In this document: positions 53,900-64,000 of the stretch, in pieces
Position numbering within the stretch: the first letter of the stretch is position 1
How the letters are laid out: each line of letters starts with the position of its first letter
NCBI GenBank assembly: GCA_009760855.2
Contig: WPIO01000008.1
Span: forward strand, 5,711,501-5,775,500
Direction of reading: 5' to 3'
From: Cristatella mucedo
Lineage: Eukaryota; Bryozoa; Phylactolaemata; Cristatellidae
Length of the DNA: 64,000 bases
The notes under the pieces: generated by a model
What the model saw: only the letters and a program-made list of their open reading frames with translations
Databases searched by the model: none
Told to the model about the DNA's origin: nothing
Made by a program: the position numbers and the translations under genes

Positions 53900-55140
53900 C
53901 GGCAGCAGGACAGGGGGCGCTTGAATGGCCTATTAGCGAGACTGAATGCCATTGCAAACCGCGATGCGCCTACCGCGTGCCGGCCAGCGGCCACATCTAA
54001 CCCCATAGCAGACGAGATGCACAGGCAGTCTGTAGAGCGCGACCATAGCTCCGAGCGCGCGCTGCCGTCAGGACGCGCGCGCTAGCGGGCGCGGCTGGCA
54101 GCCGACGCGAGCGCTAGCGGGCGCGGCTGGCAGCCGACGCGAGCGCGCAAAAGCCGCGGCGTCGCGCTGCTAGCATTCTCGCCGGGCGAGGTGGGCACCA
54201 TGGCTCGGCCGCATTATCTCAGGCAGCAGGAAGTCAGGCGCAGTACGCGCTTGGCCCAGTCGGCGCAGCGTGGTTTCTAGAAATTTTAGGGCCTACTGGC
54301 CCGCGCCGCCGCGGGATGCTGGTGCGAACGCATCCTCATTGCCCGGCGCTGGGAGCGATTGGAACCCACCGAGCCGTAACCACTCTAGGTTCCGAGCGGC
54401 AGTTAGTCCTCGCCACTCGAGGCTGCAGCCTCCCCACCGGCTCGCGATGCAGCCGCCGCCGCAGCCCGGACGCCTAACGGCGGCGGACTACTCACGTCGA
54501 CCGGCTGGGCGCTCCTTCAGAGGGCGTCCGCACCGGACGGCAAAACCCGGAAAGAAGCTGCGCGAGAGTCTTGCCGCCGCGCCCGCTCCGGCAGCAACCA
54601 CAGCTCGCCAGACGCTCGCGGCGGCGCGAACCTCAGAGCGCCGAGCGCTCGGCCGATTCCATTCGGACGGCGAAGTCGGCGAGATGCGGCTGCCGACCGA
54701 CAAAGCGGCGTCGAAGGTGGGCGATGTCCGCTATCGACCAGGCAGCCTACTGCCGTCACGTTTACGCTAGATGGCCGATAAGAACGAGGCTCCCGGCGGC
54801 GCTGAAGTTAGCGAGCAGCTATCGGCGGCTCCTCCCTACGTGTACCGCGTGCAAGAGCCACTCACTTTCCGAGAGCCGCACCAGTGGCGCGGTGGATGGG
54901 GCGAGCGGACGCCCAGCGATAATGGCCGGCGTATAGGGAGAAAGGCGCGCGCTCGCGCCCACGCTACGACCTTGTCTGCCGCCACCGCCGGATGTGGCGT
55001 GCGTGCCTGAAGCTGCTGTGCTGTGCCAATTTGACTAGCGCTGCGTCCGGCCGCTAACGTATGCGCCACCCGCAGCCGGCGGTTGGGCTCTTGACTCGGC
55101 GCAGCGGCCGGCCTTTGATGTAGAGGATGTAACCGCCGCA
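53900..55140 (+). other. GC- and CpG-rich block with candidate first exon(s)
   Basis: Strong local rise in G+C and CpG, as at a vertebrate-like CpG-island promoter. It contains a tandem duplication of about 33 bp (54085-54150, unit GGGCGCGGCTGGCAGCCGAC and flank). Two frames start with ATG: 54447 (MQPPPQPGRLTAADYSRRP) and 54771 (MADKNEAPGGAEVSEQLSAA). Neither resembles a family I know, and I see no convincing donor site. Confidence 0.3.
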
Positions 55141-55176
55141 TCCACATTCCCTTAACTGCGGCGATTCAGCGAGCTC

Positions 55177-55177
<1 letters not shown>

Positions 55178-55225
<48 letters not shown>

Positions 55226-55227
55226 TG

Positions 55228-55275
<48 letters not shown>

Positions 55276-55282
55276 GTGCGTG

Positions 55283-55362
<80 letters not shown>
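55178..55362. repeat. Compound (TA)n(TG)n microsatellite
   Basis: A TA run with one GCATGA interruption, then about 120 bp of TG with a few CG variants. Confidence 0.97.
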
Positions 55363-55364
<2 letters not shown>

Positions 55365-56924
55365 CGCTTTGAGAGCGATAAAGATGGAGTCTCTTTTCCC
55401 ACTCATGACCGTGCTGGCGCCTGCGTGAGTCTTCCGAGATCTGCCGCCGCCGGAGCCACAGTAACATAATGAGGCTCGCGTCGCTTCGACGGCGGTCGGC
55501 GAGAAAGCGATCGCATCGGCCGCTCGGCAGAGAGGTGGCGGGCCGCTCCTACTCGCCGATTCGAGGCTACGGCGCCGCCGCAGCCTTCGGCGTGGCGGCG
55601 ATGAGCTGAAACGACGGTCTATTGCTGTCTCGTCGGTCCTGCTTGAGAGCTGTCGGGGACGCCGACAGTTCCTTTTTTCTTTCGCAAAAGCGCATCGGGC
55701 GCAGCCTTACGGGGCAAAGGTGAATCGATCCGCCACCGACGTTAACGCGAATGCCGGGCGGCGGTCCGAGTGCCTTAGCGGCCTGCCGCGGGCGGTATGG
55801 AAATGCCCTCCGTCGATCCCGAGCTGGCCGCCGACAACGGGGCAGAGAAGAGTACGAGCGAGCACCTTGCGCGCGTCCGATCCGGTGGGCGCACTCGATA
55901 CGAGCTACTCCACACAGCCAAGCTGTGACTGCTGGAGGCACTGTCGCTGGCGCGAGCAAGGCCATTGACGATTGGACGTATAGGCCCGTCGCGCATCTGT
56001 GCATATTGTAGACAGTGTGTACAGTTCGCGAGTCGTCAAACACTAAAATGCTGAATGAACACGCGAGTTAGCAAAATCTGCCCCACAAACGAAAGCCGTC
56101 GCCGATTCGGCTGGCCGATGCTGACCAATAGAATGAAAGCGTGCGAAATTAACCCATATAAACTCGCGTGACAAAATGCACTCTCATTGTGAAAATTGGA
56201 AATTCAATTCAATTGATTAAAAAGTTCTAGAAGTTTTTATAGGCATAAGTAAGGCGGCTCCGAGTATACAAGGCCAGTAGTTGCAAATAAGAAGCACACT
56301 TCGACATGACCCGAGGCGAACGGAAGTGATAACGAGAAAAAGAGCACGAAAGCGAAGAAAGGGAAATGCGCCAAGTTAAATTAAGGGTTAATACTTGACG
56401 CTATCCTCTTCTCTCTTCTGGCTAGTGGTATGAGAAAAATTTAGCAATTTTAGCAAAAATTTAGTAAGCATTCATTTTCGAGGAACAATTCTCTGACCTA
56501 GTAGGAAAGGATTCCGATGGAAAAAAGAGCGAAGCTCGCGGATTATATGCCCAACTATTGCAGACTTCAGAGTTAAGAGGTAAACAGCGGAGGAAGTCGA
56601 AAAGTGCGCGCTTAGCAGCTGTTGTTTAGCCGTCGTTGCTGTTTTTACTGCGGCGATGGCAGCAAGAATCCGAAGAGGAAGCTGTCGAACGTCGCTGCAA
56701 GACTTCGCCGCCTCTAACAGCTTCCCTAAGCCAATTACGACATGCCGCGATGTTTCGTGGCTCGCCGCTGGTGGTCATTAAAAGCGGTGACGTCCACAAA
56801 CACATGCCAGCGTGCGCAGCTGTGAGTCAGAACCAGCTTGGGCCAGAAGATCAGCTTATATTAGGGAGCCGACTCAGCTTGTGGCCACTTTGACACTTCC
56901 AGTCGGACCCGGCTACAAATTATG

Positions 56925-56964
56925 CACGCTCCTCACACGCTCGGCTTGGCGTGTGAGGAGCGTG
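56925..56964. repeat. Perfect inverted repeat, 16-bp arms, 8-bp loop
   Basis: CACGCTCCTCACACGC, loop TCGGCTTG, then the exact reverse complement. It is not part of any repeat family I see here. Confidence 0.9.
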
Positions 56965-57734
56965 GGCGTTCATTACTACTATACAACTTTATGCATGTAC
57001 ACTACCTACCAACGTATGCCTATATATACCCACTCGTTACATTCTTATATATATATATATATATATATTATAATATCTGACTAAATGATGGTACTTTAAC
57101 AGGAGGATAAACAAATATATATATTTACATGCACCCACAATAAGCTACAGAAGTATAAATAAAACCACACTTAATTCGTGAAGCTCAGACAGATTATGAC
57201 TGAAACTCAATATTTGCCGGCAGCTCCCTGCCTGCTAGGTCCAGCTTCTAAGGCCTTGGGCACAAGCCGCTACCGTGACTTGGACCTGAGACCCCAATGC
57301 TTGGCCTCTGGCTCTATTATCAAAAAACGCATGCTGTAGCAGCTCAGGAATCGGTACTTCCCAGAAAATGCAACAGGCATACTAGGTGCTAGGACTCCTG
57401 GAGAGTGACCGAACACCGATGGATCTAGCGAGGCGGCACATCACTAGCTCTTCGGAGTACTCATTCATCCTGCGGTACCGCACCCGCGGCTTCTACTCTG
57501 AAACCTTACGCAAGCCACATTCTTACCGACCACATCACCACCTACCAAGATCACCCTCCGAAGGACTGCGGCAAAAATCCTCAAAGTGCAAAATGAATAC
57601 CAGAGGATGTTGGACTGTAAAAAACTGAACTCGAAACTCCTAAGAACTCACAGGGCCATTACACTCCTGAAAACGGTTATTCCCTGCCACTGAGAGCCTA
57701 CCTAAAATATATAAAATTAATAGAGTAATTGCAA

Positions 57735-58250
57735 TAATACATTTGGCTGGTGGCCTCAGAGAACTGAATCTCTCTCTAGGCACTTGATAGATTCTGCATT
57801 TAAAGCATTACCAAATGTTTGGTGGTAACATCTGCAAGCAGCAGGCATAGTGTAACCAGGTATATCCACACGACGGACGAATCACAAGGACCCACCAAAT
57901 GCTGTAATAAACAGGGGCGTTTTAAGCTTCTTTTTAAATGTTGTGATGTCAGGGGACGTGACGTGCATCGGCAGTGAGTTCTAGGCTTTGGGAGCATAGG
58001 AGTTAAAGGCACTGTCTCCAACCATTTTGAGGTTCGTACAAGGTATGGCTAAACGATTTGAGTCAGAACAGCTGGGTTGTACGATTCTTTGCCTAGTGGG
58101 GGAGTAGTTTAGTTCTGATAGGTAGTCTGGAGCCAGATAATAGAGGGACCTAAAAGTAAGTGATCGAACCTCGAAGTTGATGCCCTGCTTGATTGGGAGC
58201 CAGTGCAGGTCGGCAAAAAGTGGTGTGACACGGCAACTAGACACAGCATT
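57735..58250 (-). mobile_element. CR1/L2-like LINE 3' end
   Basis: Antisense: tail at 57735-57800, C-terminal domain at 57981-58244 (RVTPLFADLHWLPIKQGINF, YYLAPDYLSEL). Single open fragment. Confidence 0.85.
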
Positions 58251-59059
58251 CAGCTAGGTAAGTATGCTGGGGTGGCTTGATAATGCTCGGATCGCTGCAG
58301 GCCTAAAACCAACTCGGCTTGGCTCAGGCAATCAAGGTGTTAGGTGGGTGCATTTAAGGCAGTTATCCTTAGAAAATTGGGGAAGGATGGGTGAGGCGTT
58401 GCAAGAAGGCCAACACCGACTTGCCACGGACGACGGCAGAGAGCTCGGGGTTCGCTCTCTCGGTCCACCTTTTGCAAGCCTGGACGGCTCCACAGCTTGC
58501 TCAACATGGCTGATGCAGACCAGACGCAAAGTAGCTGAACAGAGATACAATTCGCTGGCGATCCCGGTCTCTCGGGCTCGGCCCGCCCGCACACTACGCA
58601 GCTGAATACAGTTCGTACCACCGAGGCTATCTCACGTGGCAGCAGCAGCAAGGGCAAAGCGACATCGAGGCTCTCCAGGATGTGATGCATAGCCGAAAAA
58701 GTAGCTCGTCCGCTCGGTACGCCTGCTATGGCAACGCATCGCCCTAGTTGGCAATTATTAAGGTGCACACAAAACAAGCATCTTGCCTTCATTCATATAT
58801 TTCAGTCACTTCAACGTGTGCCCTCCAATCGGCTCCTGAATTATAGGGGAAAATACCAAACGCAAGTAGGTCATCGCAGCTACAAAAAGACGTTTGAAAC
58901 ATCACGGTATAAACTGGGAGTCAACGGTGAGCCGGACAGCCGACACATGCCACACTTTTCCGAATATCACGAGTCGGCAGGCAGGTGGCGATTTCTTGTT
59001 CGCTTCAATTTTCGACCGCATCTGATATTCATTATCTACTATTATTTCTATTCGATTAG

Positions 59060-61805
59060 CTATTCATTATCCAGCAGCCAACGAGCAATGTTGGCAAACG
59101 TGTTTTTGTACATGTGATAGTCAACCTTGTCGTAGTCGACTACGTCTTTTATGATATAGCGATGGTTGTAGAACGTGTGCACAACGTCATACTGCTGGGC
59201 AAGGTCGGCAACAGGCACATCAAGAAGGAACAGCTGTGCAATGATACCCATCTCGACGCCCTCGTCGACCACGTGAGCGACATCCGGATGCTTGTGGAGG
59301 ATCTCGATGGTTGGCAGCTCGCCAGCATTGTAGTACCAGCGTTCGCGGTCAAAGCTGGTCCTGTATAGCTCCTCGTGCATAGCCAAGAAGCGGCAGCTGG
59401 GTGCGGCCACTAGGAACATGTTGCCCATGTACTGCTCCAGCTTCGACTTGGCTACCACGCACGAGTGCTTCCTCAAGTGGTCGATCGGTCTGAGCATTAG
59501 GCAATCATTGTCGAGGTACACGCCGCCATGCTTGCGAAGTATTTGGAGGCGTGCCAAGTCGGACTTGTGCTGCACCCAGTGCGGCTCGATGCCAAATATG
59601 TCGGCAGGCGGCTCCTCGTAGTGCAGCACCACTCTATAAACAAAAAATGGGGCTAAGCACTCGTCAAATAACTTGCCGACGGCACTGCAATGCCAGGAAG
59701 GTTCCAGTGGTCGGGCTCCGCAGGATGCTTGAACCAACTCGACGCACAGGCAATAACGAAAAACAATTGAAAAGACTTGGAATTGAGAGCAACTAAAGTA
59801 AAGACGAGGATGAATATCATTGGCAACCACGAAGGTGTAGACAAGGCAGAATAATGTTTTGACGTTTGTGCCTTGACATTGCTTGCGCTAGCCTGGCCAT
59901 CACAAGTGGCACACCTCTAGGAGGCTACTCGGCTTAAGGGGGACGTAGCCCTGAAGTAGGTTTCAAATTGCAAGCATGTACCTCAACTAACTGCAAACAT
60001 GTACCTCGATGTGCTAAGGTTCAAAGAGATGAGAAACAAGTTACATATGATGTTGAGATTAATAAATTAGTTATTTGTATCAATAGATATGCTGCTTCTA
60101 GTTTACTTCCGAATTAGACATATTAGCTGATTTAATAGCCTCGTTTGTATAGCAGCAGAAGAGCCTTAACGGCTATCATCACTACTTGCAGTTGCAAAAA
60201 AGAATCGCCCACTACAGGATTCAAACACATGACCTTGGTCGTGAAGAGTGAGCACCTTACCTCCTGGGCTATCACAGCCCTACATGATTTGCATATTCAA
60301 TTTTTCAATACTTTCTTTGCATAAGCATATCATCAAAATATCGAACTCAATTTCAAACGTGTTTGTATTTTGAAAAGCTGTATTCCTAAGAAATTGAAAT
60401 TTTGACCCATGTCAACACTTCGTCCTTAAGCAATTGCCCGCCCGACTTGCATCACGAAATCTCCTGACTTAGCCACATTTAAAAAGAAACTAAAGTGCAT
60501 GCATTTATCACAGCATTTAGTGGACCCATGTGATTCGTCTATTACGTGCTCATGCTTGCTGACACTGAGCATGGTGCCACTAACGATATTTGTATGCTGA
60601 CGATGTGCATGTCACCACTGACCATGCTATGCTTGTTGTCATTGAGCCTGCTACCACTAACCACTCGACCGTGTTTCCTTTGCAGCAAATGTAAAGTGCC
60701 TAGAAAGAGATTGAGTTCTCCGAGGGCGCTATATCAAGTGTATTGTTGTTCTTTACTTTTACATTTTTAGGAAAAACTATAATAAACCATTTAATGTGTC
60801 TAGTACATCCACTATAGCTGTAGTAAATGTTTGCTATGCTCAAAAACATGTTTAATACACTATGAACATGCCAACGGTCATGTAATACTTCTACTACACC
60901 CATTCATTCTACTGCAGATCCCCTTGCTATGGCTAGTATACCCATTAAAAGAAAGAATCGTGCAACGTTTTAGGTTATTTATGCATTTCAGAACGTGCAT
61001 ACAATATTGCAAATACGTTTAGAGTTCGTTTCTTTATTGAGATGGTGGCCATAAAACCCCAGTTGGCCCTTACTGGTATATTCCCTGTACCTTTTGGAGC
61101 CGTACTAGTGAGATCGAATGCGTTGCAAACGGCTGCTTATCGAAACGTGTGCGCGTACACATTGCAATAACAAATCGATCGCGACAGCAGATACCCCAGT
61201 TCGTCTCTGATACTAGCAAACCTTGTAATGTTGCTCACTGCCCTACTGGAACCGACATGACACAGCTGGGATAGAAGCACAAATACACATGCGCTGCCGC
61301 ATACCAACAGCAGTGACAAGTGAGGTGACAAAGAATGTCGTGTACATGCAATGAGATGGTAGTATGTATCTCACCTTGGATCGTTTTTTATAGCCTCCCA
61401 GTGCCGACCCCAGGGGTGCATATTGCAGTGAATTACGAGAACACACGGATCAAGCCGTAGGACTGACTTGATGGCCAACATCTCGACAAAAGTCACAACA
61501 GGTTGGTCGAAACGTATCATGTGGAAAATGTGTGGGACAACGAAGCTTGAAGATTTAGCAGCAGTAGATGTGACACCCGACGAGTTGTCCTGTGAAGCGT
61601 TGGTAGGAAGCACACACTGCTTGGCCAGCAGATGTTCTCTCAGGTCTCCGGACAGCCATTGACTGCCGTAGAGCAGTCGCCTTGAGAGTGCCGAGATAAC
61701 ACCGGCAGGGTCCACTTTCGTACGGTGACCATTGCTGCTCACAATCACCACGGGTGGCAGCCGCCCGGCTAATACAAAGATAGCAGTTGCCAGGGCACAT
61801 ATCAC
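59060..61805 (-). CDS. GT32-like DXD glycosyltransferase, copy 2 (5' end not found)
   Basis: Exons: 61805-61375 and 59633-59060 (574 nt, stop). The last exon has exactly the size of that of copy 1, and the split Arg codon is in the same phase. The acceptor before 61805 is CTCTAG and an in-frame stop lies just upstream, so the ATG-bearing exon is elsewhere, perhaps beyond the window. N-terminal anchor: ICALATAIFVLAG. Core: VPHIFHMIRFDQPVVTFVEM, WVQHKSDLARLQILRKHGG, then VYLDNDC with the Asp-Asn-Asp DXD, WYYNAGELPT, HVVDEG, HTFYNHRYIIKD, ending FANIARWLLDNE. About 60 percent identical to copy 1 by eye over the last exon. Predicted Golgi type II enzyme; substrate unknown. Its intron holds family C, a SINE A and a LINE. 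Confidence 0.87.
59950..60420. repeat. Interspersed repeat family C, copy split by a SINE
   Basis: The left part (GTTTCAAATTGCAAGCATGT, TACCTCGATGTGC, GCTTCTAGTTTACTTCCG) and right part (ATGATTTGCATATTCA, TTTGTATTTTGAAAAGC) match other C copies. The SINE at 60119-60281 lies between them. Confidence 0.55.
60119..60281 (-). mobile_element. SINE family A
   Basis: The reverse complement carries the Pol III boxes in degraded form (GTTTGAATCC) and the end AGGCTATTAAATCAGCTAA. Confidence 0.78.
60425..60760 (+). mobile_element. CR1/L2-like LINE 3' end
   Basis: End of the C-terminal domain (AAAAAGAAACTAAAGTGCAT) through the tail AAAGTGCCTAGAAAGAGATT, CGAGGGCGCTATATCAAGTG. It lies in the intron of GT32 copy 2. 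Confidence 0.82.
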
Positions 61806-61809
61806 CTAG

Positions 61810-64000
61810 AGGTAAGTATTGTAGGATGGCTGCTAGATGCTGAGTAAGCACAAAATGCAGATGCAATCGCACAATCGACAGTCACCCAAAAAATGACATG
61901 GAAAACATAACAAGATGCAAAAGAGTGTAAGAGTGAGCAGGTACTAAAAAATGGTACTCACCACAATTATATCTTAAATGGGTACGTAGGCACAGCAAGA
62001 ATTAATTAATGCATGCGACTGCTGTTGATTCTTAAACGTGAGGTACCGGGGAGACCAAGCAAGGAAAGTTGGAGCATCTGTTAAAAACTATTCAATTCAT
62101 TGCCAATAGGGAAGTGGTGGAAGCCAGTGGAAGCACACAAGTAGAACACCAGTGGCTGACAATGAGAGAAAATGGCATAATTTAGCAATTCTGGTCATAT
62201 TAACAGAATCATGATTCGAAGACAGTGAGTGCGCCTTGTATTGATCTCACGTCCCAGAATTCAGACCTACTACTTCTGAGCAGGCAATTTGTCTGTATGT
62301 CTCTCTGTCAGCTATTTTTCACACTAAACTGGTAATGCCAAGTTTATCAGCAATGGCTGATTCAGTTCCGCTGTTAAAATTGTAGTCTGTCTCTGCTTGA
62401 CTCCAGAAAGCACGTGTTACCAAGGTATCTCTACTGCAGATATTGCTCGAACAGCTGCCTACATACAATCGGTGACAAGCAGGGCACGTGTATTGTGCAA
62501 AAAAGCAAAGTTGGAGTGAAGCGGAGCACAAATAACAGATGCATTACATAAACATTACAGAGGTTAAGTAGCCAAGATGTAGTTGGACGAACAGCTAGCT
62601 GTGAGATCTGTTGGGATGGGCTGGGATGGTATATTAAAGTCAGCAGCAGTAAACAACATATACCAAAGTAAGACCTGCAGTCTAGGACTTACAAGTAAGA
62701 AGAATCCGTCGCCAAGAGACAGCTATGTATATCTGCAGTAATGTGAGGACACCCGGATCCTTAAACTACAGAGACCAGCAGCAGCTGTTTCTGCTGATCA
62801 GAAAGGTGGGGGAGCCATCAATCTAGTACAGGCTTTGTAGGTCAAGGTGAGAACTGTGGCTAGTATCTGCTGTTCGACTGGAATCTACCGAGCTACTTAG
62901 ATTGAGGTGATACATGATCCATTCCAAAGATTTATAAAGCAATTTACTTGTCGTTTTTCTGATTAGTGAGTACCTCATGTGCACCGATATAACTGAAGGA
63001 ATTGCCCATCCCACCTTGTAAGTCCTGCGAAGTCCACGAACAGCACTTCTTTCTAGGGCTGCTGCTAAAGAAATGCATACCTAGCCAATGCAACGCTGTA
63101 CCTATCTGCACACTGAAAACTGTTATCGCTAATATCTGCCTATGGCAACGTACACACGAAAAATACTTATTGCAGGCAATTAATTGACGTAGCGCTAACA
63201 GAACAAGATTGGCATATTTGTAACTAGTTAGTAAACCAGGCACCCGGATGGATCCTTCGAAAGACTATGTTATGTAGTCGCTAATTCTAAAAAGTATAGT
63301 TACTCAGAGAGCGAGCATTCTCCTGAACTAGACAAAAACACCCAATTCCGGAAGCTGCAACATTAATAGCTATACATAGACGATCGACAACCAGGGGTCT
63401 CCATCAACATGCCAAAACCACAATAACGCATGAAATGTATGTTAGACCCTTGCAGATCCTGGAGCCATGTCGGAAAATACATCGAACTCACCTTAAGCTT
63501 TAAAGGTAAATTAAATCGAATAAAGCATTTCCCCTGCATCTCTACTGTACCATGGAAGGAGACGCGAAGAGAAAGTACGCTTAATTTTGCACTCAGTGCT
63601 GACAGAGAAAAAATTACATCAAAAAATTGCTCAGCATAGAGAGAGTGAAACTATGGAAGCACTTGGGGTGAAGTGGTCTACCATCTAACATAACATCTCG
63701 TACGTCAAAAGCAATTTCCGAGAACCGGAATTGCTATGCTATGTATTATAGCCTTTAATATTAAAGTTAGCAAAGGAAGCTCTTATGCTGCACCAACTAG
63801 TGGCCTTTTTACGGTTTTCAAAGTGTTCGAAACGTGTGAGTTGAAAAGAAACAATCGTGCAGCCCACTCAGTCTGAAAAGGCTACATGATCAGGCATCGT
63901 ATGCTAACAGCACACGAAGCTGAGCAAGGGTATAACGCATGAAACAACCAGCTCTCAGAGAAGACATTGGGCTCCTGTTCAATCCTGGCATGTGCTACAG
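61810..64000. other. Upstream of GT32 copy 2, no feature recognised
   Basis: Moderately AT-rich, with no SINE or LINE seen. The missing first exon of copy 2 could be here, but no short ATG exon with a good donor stands out. Confidence 0.35.

Noticed and set aside
54270-54770. 166-codon frame in the CpG-rich block
   Set aside because: Composition-driven, no recognised domain, no convincing donor; kept only as a low-confidence candidate region.
55054-55469. Frames of HTHTHT, IYIYIY or CVCVCV
   Set aside because: Translations of the TA/TG microsatellite.

Overview
The window is nuclear DNA from an animal, most likely an invertebrate. The genes are split into many short exons with GT-AG introns, and non-coding DNA is crowded with retroposons and microsatellites. 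The phylum cannot be fixed from sequence alone; a lophotrochozoan-type invertebrate is a guess. Most open frames are chance frames inside repeats.

Layout. (1) 510-11664, + strand: the 3' half of a PNPLA6/PNPLA7 (neuropathy target esterase / Swiss cheese) gene, covering the whole patatin lipase domain and the stop codon. (2) 14790-22145, - strand: a complete OSTC gene (oligosaccharyltransferase subunit, 148 aa, 3 exons). Its first intron holds a 23-bp minisatellite packed with CACGTG. (3) 27396-35715, - strand: a complete adenylate kinase 8 (AK8) gene, 11 exons, 487 aa, two kinase-like domains. (4) 36843-38306: an apparent solo LTR with a 4-bp target duplication. (5) 44747-47100 and 59060-61805, - strand: two paralogous GT32-type (DXD) Golgi glycosyltransferase genes in tandem, each with a 574-nt last exon and each lacking its first exon in what I can see. 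The rest is mainly a CR1/L2-like LINE family in many fragments, two tRNA-derived SINE families, other interspersed families and long CT/CTGT, TG and TA microsatellites.

Main discoveries. The PNPLA gene carries two consecutive 117-nt exons (4506-4622 and 5060-5176), same length and phase, each encoding the strand-loop with the catalytic Asp of the patatin dyad. One has the normal Asp-Gly-Gly, the other Asp-Gly-Cys with a rewritten upstream loop. They look like mutually exclusive exons that would swap part of the active site. The same gene also carries an inverted, internally deleted copy of a downstream coding exon (about 8108-8375 against 9725-10045), so its pre-mRNA can fold back over exon 9874-10032. 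AK8 has two complementary compound microsatellites that could pair in its transcript and loop out the second kinase domain. The genes have unrelated jobs (lysophospholipid turnover, N-glycosylation, cilium-linked nucleotide kinase, Golgi glycan synthesis) and show no sign of acting together.
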